A stretch of DNA of 15,410 nt from Blastocatellia bacterium. Its GTDB lineage: Bacteria > Acidobacteriota > Blastocatellia > Pyrinomonadales > Pyrinomonadaceae. This document shows positions 1 to 7,352 of the stretch, one piece after another. The notes below the pieces were generated by a model. That model had not been told where the DNA came from. It did no database searches and saw only the letters and a list, made by a program, of their open reading frames with translations. Within the stretch, counting starts at the first letter, position 1. Each line of letters begins with the position of its first letter. The stretch covers positions 17,646-33,055 of the forward strand of contig DNND01000109.1 in the NCBI GenBank assembly GCA_003488005.1. Reading direction: 5' to 3'. The translations under genes were made by a program, and so were the position numbers.

Positions 1-1
1 A

Positions 2-3000
2 GAAGACGTCGTTATCGGCTCGTCGCGCAAGACCGGCGCAGCTACCGATCTGGAAGAGGAAGAAACCGAGCCTGATTTCCCCAAAGGACGTCGTGGGAAC
101 ATCGATGAAAATGCTTACCTGCGCTTGCGCGACGAATATATCGCGCGACTGCGCGGTATCGAACCCGGGCGACCGTTTGATTCAGGCGCGCGGGGCCGAG
201 CCATTCTCCAAATGGAGCGCGCTCAGACTCTGCGCGCTGAAAGCTCAAAGAATTCTTTCTTCAACAAACTCGCGAGTGTCTTTGGATCCGAAACGCCGTT
301 GGCATCAGTCTGGGCGGAGCTTGGCCCAAGACCGTTACCAAATGGATCGGCGCAAAGCGGGCTTGTCTCGGTGTCCGGCCGGGCCACGGCCGTCGTTGTC
401 GATCCAACCAACCCTAACAAAGTGTACCTGGGCACCGCGCAAGGCGGCGTCTGGCGCTCGCTCGATGCCGGCGTGAACTGGACTCCGATTTTCGACAGCG
501 CCCAATCGCTGGCTATCGGCGCCCTGGCAATTGCGCCATCGAGTCCGAGCACTCTCTACGTTGGCACCGGAGAATTCAATGGCTGCGGCGATTGCTTCTT
601 TGGCGTAGGTTTGTATCGCATCGACAATGCCGACACTTCCGCCACGCTCGTTGGTCCAATCAATCCTTCGCAGACCATCAGCAATCTCACTTACAACATT
701 TTCAGCGGACGCGGCATCACCAAAATTCTCGTAGATCCAAATAACGCTGCAGCGATTTTTGTGAGTACTGGACGAGGAATCGGTGGTCAAGGCGCCAATT
801 CGTTTGGGCTGGTTCCCGCGATTGCCACTCGTGGCCTGTATCGTTCTACTAACGCAACCGCAGCCGCCTCGGCAGTATCTTTTCAAAAGCTTGTTATCAC
901 CACCGACAACAGTCCGGACAGCCCGGGCACCGGTAACGTCGATACTACCGACATGGTTATGGAGCCTGGTAATGCAAACAATATTTTAGTCTCTGTCATC
1001 GGTGTCAGCGGAACTAATGGAGGCATATATCGTTCAGCTAACGCCCTCGCACCAACGCCGAGCTTTAGTCAAACACTCGCATTGCCATTGTTGGCGAATG
1101 GGCAGAGTCCGCGCGTGGGCTTGGCCATCAACAAGGTGGGTTCAAGCGTTACGGCTTACGCGGCAACAGGTGAAACGCCAACTGTAACCACCGCTTGCGC
1201 GACCAACTTCAGCGGAGCGCTACATAAATCTACGGACGGTGGTGCGTCATGGTCGGGCCAACTCGCTGGTGGCCAGGGCTTTTGCGGAGGTCAATGCTTC
1301 TACAATCTTACCGTCGCCGTCGATCCCAATGATGCCAATCTCGTCTATCTCGGCGGCAACGCCCGGGGCACTGCAAGCGGCACGCAGTGCTCCGATGCGA
1401 TGAAGAAATCGACTGACGGCGGGACCACTTTTCAGCGCGACGATAGTGGTTTGCATGCCGACTCGCACGCTCTTTTCTTCGATACTTCGGGCCTTATCTA
1501 TACCGGAAACGATGGCGGAGTTTGGAAACGCAGCTCGACCGCCGCAACCGGAAGCGCCTGGACCAACCTTAATCGTTCGCCGCTCAGCACCTTGCAATTT
1601 GAAAGCATCGCGGTGCACCCGCTGGATCAGTTTTTCACGATCGGCGGCACGCAAGACAATGGGACTGAAGCACAACAAACTTCTTCAGGCAATTGGGTGA
1701 ATGCCGAAGGTGGCGATGGTGGTTATACCCTGATCGATCAATCAGCGACGAACAACACAGACGTCACCATGTACCTGACATTCTTCAATGAATCCAATAG
1801 CCAGATTTTTTTTGATCGCGCAACCCTCACGAGTTGTCTTAACGCGCGAAATTCGTGGCCTTCGCGCGGCGCCATCGCCTGCGGTAACGCCCCCTGCGCC
1901 GACGACGCTACTTTGGCATCGAATTGCGACAGTCTGCCTTTCTTAAAAAACAACGGCATCCAGTTGACCGACAATGTGTTGTTCTATGCTCCGATGACTT
2001 TAGGTCCAGGCAATCCTAATATCTTTTACTTCGGCACTGATCGGCTTTATCGCTCAACCGATCGCGGCGACAACATGACGATCGTCAGCCAATCGCCGCT
2101 GCAGCCGACCGGGTCGCGCACGCCGCTTGGCGGCGGTACGGCCCAGACCACAGGCACACCGATCAGCACCATTGCAATCTCCCCGCAGGACGACAACTAT
2201 CGAATCGTCGGCATGCAAAACGGCCAGGTGTGGGCCACCTCAATCGGCTCGTCGGCGATGGTGAACCTTAGCAGCGGCTCGTTTCCGGCAAATCCCAATG
2301 GCAGCGCCACCAACAAATTTGTAGGCCGCGCGATTTTTGATCCCAGCAACAAGGACGTTGCTTACATTTCGTTTTCTTTCTTCGCCCCAGCCGGCCAGGG
2401 CATTTGGAAGATCACAAATCTCGGGTCCGCTGGTGCCGGAACTGCAGCGCCAAACTGGGTTCCGGCGAGCAACGGCATTCCAAGCATTCCGATAAACGCG
2501 CTTACCGTCGATCCAACAAATTCAAACAACGTGTTTGCTGGAACCGATATTGGCGTTTACAACTCAACGGACGGCGGCGCCAACTGGACTCCATTCGGCA
2601 CGGGCCTGCCGCGCGTGGCAGTTTTCGGCCTGGCCATTCAACCAACGAGCCGTATCTTGCGCGTGGCAACCCACGGCCGCGGCATGTGGGAGATCTCGCT
2701 GAATGCAGCGCCTGGTCCAAACACAGTGCAGTTTAGTTCCAGCAGCCAGACGGTTAGTGAAACTCCGAATCAGACAACCAAAGTCGACGTGACAGTTACG
2801 CGCGCCGGCGACATCACCAGCGCCGCCACAATTGACTATGTGACTTCAGATGGAACGGCCAACTCCCGTTCAGATTATGAGGCTGCTATCGGCACGCTGC
2901 GGTTCGCGGCTAATCAAGGTACTAAAACTATCTCGATTTTCATCGTTGACGATCGTTTTGGTGAAGGACCGGAAACCTTCAACATCAACCTGAGTAACCC

Positions 3001-3883
3001 GGTGGGATGCACGCTGGGCTCGCCTGCAAGTTTCACAGTTACCATCAACAGCGACGAGTCCGTTAACGGATTGAATCCGGTTAAGGATGCCAGCTTTGAT
3101 ACTGACTTTTTTGTACGCCAGCACTACATCGATTTTTTAAACCGGGTCCCGGATGACAGCGGACTGGCGTTTTGGAAGGACCAGATTAATAGTTGTACCA
3201 ACCAGTCGTGCCGCGAGATTCGGCGCATTAACGTCTCGGGTGCTTTCTTTCTTTCAATTGAATTTCAACAAACCGGCTACCTGGTTGAGCGACTCTACAA
3301 AACCGCATACGGAGACAACGCGTCGGCCAGCTCGACCCTGGGCGGAGCGCACCAGCTTTCGGTGCCGATCATTAGGCTTAACGAGTTTCTGCCAGACACG
3401 CAGGAGATTGGAAGAGGAGTAGTAATCGGACAGCCTGGTGCCGATCAACTTTTAGAGAACAACAAGCAGGCCTTGATAGCAGACTTCGTGTCCCGGCTGC
3501 GCTTCACTACAGCCTATCCGCTCTCAACGGCGCCGGCCCAGTTTGTAGACCAACTGAACTTAAACGCCGGAGGACCTTTGTCGCCAGGCGAGCGCAATCA
3601 ATTAGTCAGCGATCTCACCTCAGGGGCCAGGACGCGGGCGCAAGTCCTGCGGGCAGTTGCAGACGATCCGGATTTATTTGCCGCTGAACAGAACCGGGCA
3701 TTCGTGCTGACACAGTATTTCGGGTACCTACGACGAAATCCAAACGATGCGCCTGACTCCGACTTTACGGGCTACGATTTTTGGCTTACCAAGCTCAATC
3801 AATTTAATGGAAACTTCGTTAACGCCGAGATGGTCCAGTCGTTTATCGTCTCAAGCGAGTACCAAAATCGTTTTGGGCCATGA
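2..3883 (+). CDS. Large exported beta-propeller protein with C-terminal Calx-beta and DUF4214-like module (5' partial)
   Basis: The frame is open from the first complete codon at nt 2, so the gene starts upstream and the TTG at 125 is only an internal leucine in a conserved-looking stretch (AYLRLRDEYIARLRG). A signal peptide would lie outside the window. Visible length is 1293 residues. The first ~2.6 kb encodes a propeller of the BNR/sortilin type: Asp-box motifs S-x-D-x-G-x-x-W/F occur at nt 458-481, 1229-1252, 1409-1432, 2054-2077 (degenerate) and 2564-2587. Blade-start motifs D-P-x-x-x-N-x-V-Y/F-x-G occur at 401, 1322 and 2510. A Calx-beta domain follows (about nt 2720-3060, with VDDRFGEGPETFNINLSNP), then a DUF4214-like helical region to the stop, ending in RFGP. 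Such propellers often bind glycans or proteins; no catalytic role is evident here. The next gene shares the C-terminal module. The architecture suggests an extracellular or surface protein; substrate unknown. Confidence 0.9.
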   Translation, partial: EDVVIGSSRKTGAATDLEEEETEPDFPKGRRGNIDENAYLRLRDEYIARLRGIEPGRPFDSGARGRAILQMERAQTLRAESSKNSFFNKLASVFGSETPLASVWAELGPRPLPNGSAQSGLVSVSGRATAVVVDPTNPNKVYLGTAQGGVWRSLDAGVNWTPIFDSAQSLAIGALAIAPSSPSTLYVGTGEFNGCGDCFFGVGLYRIDNADTSATLVGPINPSQTISNLTYNIFSGRGITKILVDPNNAAAIFVSTGRGIGGQGANSFGLVPAIATRGLYRSTNATAAASAVSFQKLVITTDNSPDSPGTGNVDTTDMVMEPGNANNILVSVIGVSGTNGGIYRSANALAPTPSFSQTLALPLLANGQSPRVGLAINKVGSSVTAYAATGETPTVTTACATNFSGALHKSTDGGASWSGQLAGGQGFCGGQCFYNLTVAVDPNDANLVYLGGNARGTASGTQCSDAMKKSTDGGTTFQRDDSGLHADSHALFFDTSGLIYTGNDGGVWKRSSTAATGSAWTNLNRSPLSTLQFESIAVHPLDQFFTIGGTQDNGTEAQQTSSGNWVNAEGGDGGYTLIDQSATNNTDVTMYLTFFNESNSQIFFDRATLTSCLNARNSWPSRGAIACGNAPCADDATLASNCDSLPFLKNNGIQLTDNVLFYAPMTLGPGNPNIFYFGTDRLYRSTDRGDNMTIVSQSPLQPTGSRTPLGGGTAQTTGTPISTIAISPQDDNYRIVGMQNGQVWATSIGSSAMVNLSSGSFPANPNGSATNKFVGRAIFDPSNKDVAYISFSFFAPAGQGIWKITNLGSAGAGTAAPNWVPASNGIPSIPINALTVDPTNSNNVFAGTDIGVYNSTDGGANWTPFGTGLPRVAVFGLAIQPTSRILRVATHGRGMWEISLNAAPGPNTVQFSSSSQTVSETPNQTTKVDVTVTRAGDITSAATIDYVTSDGTANSRSDYEAAIGTLRFAANQGTKTISIFIVDDRFGEGPETFNINLSNPVGCTLGSPASFTVTINSDESVNGLNPVKDASFDTDFFVRQHYIDFLNRVPDDSGLAFWKDQINSCTNQSCREIRRINVSGAFFLSIEFQQTGYLVERLYKTAYGDNASASSTLGGAHQLSVPIIRLNEFLPDTQEIGRGVVIGQPGADQLLENNKQALIADFVSRLRFTTAYPLSTAPAQFVDQLNLNAGGPLSPGERNQLVSDLTSGARTRAQVLRAVADDPDLFAAEQNRAFVLTQYFGYLRRNPNDAPDSDFTGYDFWLTKLNQFNGNFVNAEMVQSFIVSSEYQNRFGP
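2720..3880 (+). repeat. Calx-beta + DUF4214-like module, copy 1
   Basis: This is the C-terminal ~387 codons of the first gene, from NTVQF to RFGP. Copy 2 lies in the next gene at 5472-6620. The two agree closely by eye over almost their full length, for example SIEFQQTGYLV, LPDTQEIGRGVVIGQ and NGNFVNAEMV are shared. Copy 1 carries an extra stretch of roughly 14 residues after QQTGYLV (nt ~3290-3375). Confidence 0.8.
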
Positions 3884-4178
3884 TTCAGGGCCTTTCAGCT
3901 ATGTAAATTTTGCTTATTGAATTCCTCCGGTGAAATACGTAAGCTGTTTCTTGCAGCATTCAAGCTGCTTTCCCCGCCTCATCAAACGGAACATCGTTCC
4001 GAGCATCCGTAAGGGCCGCACCGGCATCCGAGTCCGGGCTCAGCGAGACTCTCTTTGCAAGCCAAATGCGCTATCTGTGTCAGCGGTACAAGCGACCATG
4101 CCAGCGCAAGTTCCTCCCGACGAACTCGTTAGTTAACTAAACCCTCTTCCCCGAAATCGACAGAAGGAGATCGACCTC
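3884..4178. other. Intergenic region between the two large exported-protein genes
   Basis: These 295 bases hold no convincing gene. A 68-codon frame at 3930-4136 lacks a ribosome site and resembles nothing I know. Small hairpins are visible, such as CGGAAC-atc-GTTCCG at 3987-4001, without a following T tract, so I do not call a terminator. I could not find a promoter with both boxes well matched, and I do not recognise a riboswitch. Whether the two large genes are co-transcribed is therefore open. Confidence 0.5.
4162..4170 (+). promoter_or_regulatory. Shine-Dalgarno site for the metalloprotease gene
   Basis: AGAAGGAGA lies 8 nt before the GTG at 4179. It is one of the best ribosome sites in the window and decides in favour of the GTG start, which also gives a complete signal peptide. 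Confidence 0.85.
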
Positions 4179-6623
4179 GTGACGAACCCTCGTGTGCTCA
4201 CGCGTGTCTCACGCGTGAAAAAATATTCTAAACGTATCTTTTGGTCGCGCGCGGCACTGGCGATAGTGTCAGTTGCCGGCCTCGCAGCCCTGCCCTTTTA
4301 TGGCTTTGCGCAGGATGGTTCAGCCAACCAGGCTCCCAACTATCAAGCCTCTTCAAACGGCTCTTTCGTCGTTTATCAGGGTCCCAACGGCGAAACTATT
4401 TGCCGTGATGCCACACTTGCTGAAGGGCGCGCACTGAAGACCAGCGCCAGCTCCTCGGGTTTCCGTCAGATCAACCATTTGAAAACTCAAACAATGCTTG
4501 CGGCCGGAAGCGGTTCAGGTGAAGTGCCAGCCGGCAGTGGGCTGACTATTGTGTTAAGGGCGAGCGCTCAACTCGATCAAAATCCGCAGGCGAAGGCGGC
4601 ATTCATTGCAGCCGCTGCGAAATGGGAAGCGTTGATTCAGAACCCGATAACCGTAGTCATCGATGTGGACTATGGTCCGACTGCCTTTGGAATTTCGTTT
4701 CCGAGTTCAAACATTCTTGGACTGACGGCGACCCAGGAGCTTTACTACGTAGGCAATTATTCGGACATTCGTGGACGACTAGTCAGTCACGCTTCGAGCC
4801 CTTCAGAATCAGCCCTTTTCAATGCGCTGCCAGCCGCCAGTGTGGCTACCGACCTCGGCAATACCAGCACGGTTTTCGTTGCCAGTCCGATACTACGCGC
4901 GCTGGGCGGCATCAGTGCTGTTGCCAGTCCTGAGACAGAACCGTATGGAGGCGCTCCGAAAATCGGCTTTAACTCAGCCTTTGGTTTTGACTTTGATCCC
5001 AGCGATGGCATAACGGGCAATCGAACGGACTTTGACGCGGTAGCCGTGCACGAGATTGGCCATGTACTCGGTATTGGCTCGGAAGTTGGTGTTCGCGAAT
5101 TGAATTCGTCGCAACCGGTTTACGTCACAGTTTGGGACCTATATCGCTTTCGACCAGCGACGGCGAACCTGAATACGTTTGGCAGCGCCCAGCGAATTCT
5201 GTCGTCCGGTGGTTTGCAAGTTCAGTTTAATGGTGGCGCGGAATTGGGTCTGTCTACCGGGCGGCCCGACGGCACTGGCGGTGACGGCAATCAAGCCAGT
5301 CACTGGCGCGACGATCAAAGCGTGAACGCAAATTACATCGGCATCATGGATCCCAGCATAAACCGCAACACGCGTGAAATCATGACCGCGAACGACATGA
5401 ACCTGATTGACTCGTTGGGTTATACCATCGTCGCCGCACCGACGCCGACGCCAACTCCCACACCTACCGTTAATACGGTGCAATTTACGAACAGCACCGC
5501 CAGTACTTCAGAAACACCAAACGCCACCACCAAGGTTGATCTGCTGGTCACACGGACGGGCAACACTTCGGCCGCAGCCACAGTGGATTATGCGACGACC
5601 GACGCGACTGCGAGCGAGCGGTCCGACTATATGGCGGCGCTGGGCACCTTAAGGTTTGGCGCCGGCGAAACATCAAAAATTGTGAGTGTCTTCATCGTTG
5701 ATGATCGTTTTGGCGAAGCGCCGGAAAGTTTCAACCTTACCTTGAGCAATCCGGTAGGTTGCACGCTCGGCTCACCCGCGGCGGTTGCCGTAACCATCAA
5801 CAGCGACGAATCAGTCAACGGATCTAATCCGCTAAACGATGTGACCTTTGACAGCGATTTCTTTGTGCGCCAGCAGTATGTCGATTTCTTTAATCGCGAA
5901 GCGGACGCAGGCGGACTGGCGTTTTGGAGGAACCAGATAGATCAGTGCACGACGGCGGCGTGCCGCGACATTAAGCGCGTAAACGTCAGTGCAGCTTTCT
6001 TTCTTTCAATCGAGTTTCAGCAGACAGGCTACCTCGTCTACAAAACCTATCAGGCTTCGCTCAATACCGGCGAGACGTTGAAACTACGCGAGTTTTTGCC
6101 CGACACCCAGGAGATTGGCCGGGGCGTGGTTATCGGTCAAGCCGGCGCCGATCAATTACTCGACCAAAACAAGCAGCGGTTTTTCAACGGCTTCGTGCAA
6201 CGTGCAGCTTTCGTTGCCGCGTTTCCCACTTCCATGTCGGCGGCTCAGTTTGTCGATAAGCTCAACAGTAATACTTACGATCCGCGCAATCCGGGGTCCG
6301 GCGGAGCGTTAACGCAAGGCGAGCGAGATTCATTAGTCAGCCAGCTATCCGCCGATCCTTCATCGCCGAGTCTCCGAGCCCAGGTTTTAAGATCTGTAGC
6401 TGAAAACTCGGTATTGAGTACGCGCCAATCAAACAAGGCATTTGTCTTGATGCAATATTTCGGCTATATGCGCCGCAGTCCGAATGACGCGCCGGACGCT
6501 GATTTTGGTGGTTACAACTATTGGCTCGGTAAGCTAAACGAGTTCAATGGCAACTTCGTGAACGCGGAAATGGTCAAGGCGTTCATAGTTTCGAGCGAGT
6601 ATCGGCAACGCTTTGGGCCATGA
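4179..6623 (+). CDS. Secreted HExxH metalloprotease with Calx-beta and DUF4214-like C-terminal module
   Basis: An 814-residue exported protein starting at GTG behind a strong ribosome site. Residues 1-44 form a signal peptide: basic n-region, hydrophobic core about 24-41, likely cleavage after GFA. The protease domain runs to about residue 420. It has the zinc motif HEIGHVLGIGS at 291-301, a possible further zinc ligand His375 in ASHW, and a Met-turn-like GIMDP at 388-392 before the closing LIDSLGYTIV. The usual metzincin HExxHxxGxxH/D has Ser at the third ligand position here. The layout resembles what I know as the NF038122 family of bacterial metalloproteases; that name is from memory. A Pro-Thr linker (421-430) leads to a Calx-beta domain (about 431-550) and a DUF4214-like region (about 555-814). 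It follows the propeller gene and shares its C-terminal module, so the two are probably exported to the same place. Substrate unknown. Confidence 0.9.
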   Translation: MTNPRVLTRVSRVKKYSKRIFWSRAALAIVSVAGLAALPFYGFAQDGSANQAPNYQASSNGSFVVYQGPNGETICRDATLAEGRALKTSASSSGFRQINHLKTQTMLAAGSGSGEVPAGSGLTIVLRASAQLDQNPQAKAAFIAAAAKWEALIQNPITVVIDVDYGPTAFGISFPSSNILGLTATQELYYVGNYSDIRGRLVSHASSPSESALFNALPAASVATDLGNTSTVFVASPILRALGGISAVASPETEPYGGAPKIGFNSAFGFDFDPSDGITGNRTDFDAVAVHEIGHVLGIGSEVGVRELNSSQPVYVTVWDLYRFRPATANLNTFGSAQRILSSGGLQVQFNGGAELGLSTGRPDGTGGDGNQASHWRDDQSVNANYIGIMDPSINRNTREIMTANDMNLIDSLGYTIVAAPTPTPTPTPTVNTVQFTNSTASTSETPNATTKVDLLVTRTGNTSAAATVDYATTDATASERSDYMAALGTLRFGAGETSKIVSVFIVDDRFGEAPESFNLTLSNPVGCTLGSPAAVAVTINSDESVNGSNPLNDVTFDSDFFVRQQYVDFFNREADAGGLAFWRNQIDQCTTAACRDIKRVNVSAAFFLSIEFQQTGYLVYKTYQASLNTGETLKLREFLPDTQEIGRGVVIGQAGADQLLDQNKQRFFNGFVQRAAFVAAFPTSMSAAQFVDKLNSNTYDPRNPGSGGALTQGERDSLVSQLSADPSSPSLRAQVLRSVAENSVLSTRQSNKAFVLMQYFGYMRRSPNDAPDADFGGYNYWLGKLNEFNGNFVNAEMVKAFIVSSEYRQRFGP
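4198..4218 (+). promoter_or_regulatory. Hairpin inside the signal-peptide coding region
   Basis: The palindrome CACGCGTG occurs twice with three bases between (4199-4206 and 4210-4217). With the flanking T and A this folds as a perfect 9-bp stem with a TCT loop, about 20 nt downstream of the start codon. In mRNA it could slow or gate early translation. The structure is seen directly; the role is inferred. Confidence 0.5.
5472..6620 (+). repeat. Calx-beta + DUF4214-like module, copy 2
   Basis: This is the C-terminal ~383 codons of the metalloprotease gene, from NTVQF to RFGP, paralogous to 2720-3880. Within each copy a unit recurs twice: an aromatic/Arg-rich helix ending in G-x-x-FW, then a segment ending in a S-x-E-F/Y motif (FFLSIEFQ and later FIVSSEYR). 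That suggests an internal duplication. A C-x4-C pair is kept in both copies (nt 5946-5963 here, 3194-3211 in copy 1). Confidence 0.8.
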
Positions 6624-6646
6624 TCGCTGTTCTCTAAACAAACAAA

Positions 6647-6687
6647 AAGCCCTGCCGATTCATTAAGCGGCAGGGCTTATTTTTTTT
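6647..6687. terminator. Bidirectional rho-independent terminator
   Basis: An 11-bp perfect stem (AAGCCCTGCCG at 6647-6657 with CGGCAGGGCTT at 6668-6678) encloses a 10-base loop. It is followed by a T tract on the plus strand (6680-6687) and preceded by an A-rich run (6636-6648) that is a T tract on the minus strand. It can end the plus-strand metalloprotease transcript and the minus-strand gene at 6699-6998. Confidence 0.92.
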
Positions 6688-6698
6688 AAAAACGTGGG

Positions 6699-6998
6699 CT
6701 ATAGATTTTCGTCCGGATCAATTCTAATTTTCATGCGCTGCAATACTTGTACGTCTTCGTCGGTAAGATCAAGTGTGGTGTCGCCACCTTCGCCCTGCTC
6801 TTCTCCGGCGTGAGGGCGCAAACCAATTTCGAGTCGCAAGGTTAATTCCATTTCATAGCCCGCATCTCGCAGCCGTTCGATCGCTTCGGCAACTTTGGAC
6901 GAGTTCTCGACCGATTCGTTGATGGCCGTTCCAATCTCGCGAACAATCTCTTTTGCGTCGTCGTCTATTTCCAAAGTTTCAAACTCAAACGGAACCAT
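6699..6998 (-). CDS. Small acidic hypothetical protein
   Basis: A 99-residue protein if read from the ATG at 6998. The frame extends to a TTG at 7055, but that TTG lies inside the -35 box of a good promoter, so the ATG is preferred. I do not recognise the family. The sequence is soluble, acidic and probably helical in the first half (DDAKEIVREIGTAINESVEN, then AIERLRDAGYEMELTLRL). A Gly/Glu-rich linker and a C-terminal acidic segment (LTDEDVQVLQRMKI) follow. There is no signal peptide, membrane segment or cysteine. The ribosome site is weak: only GGA directly before the ATG. It is transcribed convergently to the metalloprotease gene, with which it shares a bidirectional terminator, and divergently from the phosphofructokinase gene. 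Confidence that it is a real gene rests on the promoter and terminator framing it; function unknown. Confidence 0.7.
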   Translation of the reverse strand: MVPFEFETLEIDDDAKEIVREIGTAINESVENSSKVAEAIERLRDAGYEMELTLRLEIGLRPHAGEEQGEGGDTTLDLTDEDVQVLQRMKIRIDPDENL

Positions 6999-7026
6999 TC
7001 CAAAACGATTGTAGGGGTTGGAGCAT

Positions 7027-7055
7027 ATGCTACGCGACGATACTGAGAGGGTCAA
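7027..7055 (-). promoter_or_regulatory. Sigma70-like promoter for the small minus-strand gene
   Basis: On the minus strand TTGACC (7055-7050) and TAGCAT (7032-7027) are separated by exactly 17 bases, matching the consensus in 5 of 6 and 4 of 6 positions. Transcription would start near 7020, giving a leader of about 20 nt before the ATG at 6998. Confidence 0.5.
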
Positions 7056-7352
7056 CCAACAATTTTCCCAGGCACTGATGAAGTTTGAGCAGCTTCACGA
7101 CCAGCGAACGCCGTTCAATTCCTCTCGTCGCAGTGACATGAGGTCAGTACCACCTCGCGGTAGCGGGTGGGTTCCGCGCGCTTTTCGCCGCGCCCAGAGC
7201 TAGGAAATGAAGCACTGGAAAGCGCAAGTGAAAGGCGACGAACTCTGGCATGGTTGGGCTTTAAGGTTGAACTCTGCGGTCCTCTCAACTACTCTTACCT
7301 TGAACAATCCCCCGCTCCAGTTTGAAGAATCTTTTGAAAACTTTATCAAGTT
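7056..7352. other. Divergent intergenic region upstream of phosphofructokinase
   Basis: These 297 bases separate the minus-strand small gene from pfkA. A frame at 7018-7203 looks like chance coding. The region contains a REP-like hairpin (7150-7170) and, directly before the pfkA start codon, a short AACTT-tatc-AAGTT hairpin (7339-7352). I see no convincing promoter for pfkA and no known RNA gene. Confidence 0.5.
7150..7170. repeat. REP-like intergenic hairpin
   Basis: CCACC-t-CGC-ggta-GCG-GGTGG forms an 8-bp stem with one bulged T and a four-base loop. It sits alone in non-coding DNA, with no T tract after it, so it is not a terminator. The form and its context resemble dispersed palindromic repeats. 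Only one copy is in the window, so its repeat nature is inferred. Confidence 0.4.

Noticed and set aside
335..886. 183-codon minus-strand frame inside the propeller gene
   Set aside because: It lies wholly antisense to a well-supported gene, has low-complexity composition and no ribosome site.
3874..3900. GGCC-based hairpin after the first gene as a terminator
   Set aside because: Only four base pairs and no T tract directly after the stem.
3930..4136. 68-codon plus-strand frame between the two large genes
   Set aside because: It has no ribosome site, no recognisable motif, and a basic Cys/Arg-rich composition typical of translated non-coding DNA.
7018..7203. 61-codon plus-strand frame upstream of pfkA
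   Set aside because: It overlaps the minus-strand promoter and the REP-like hairpin and looks like translated repeat DNA.
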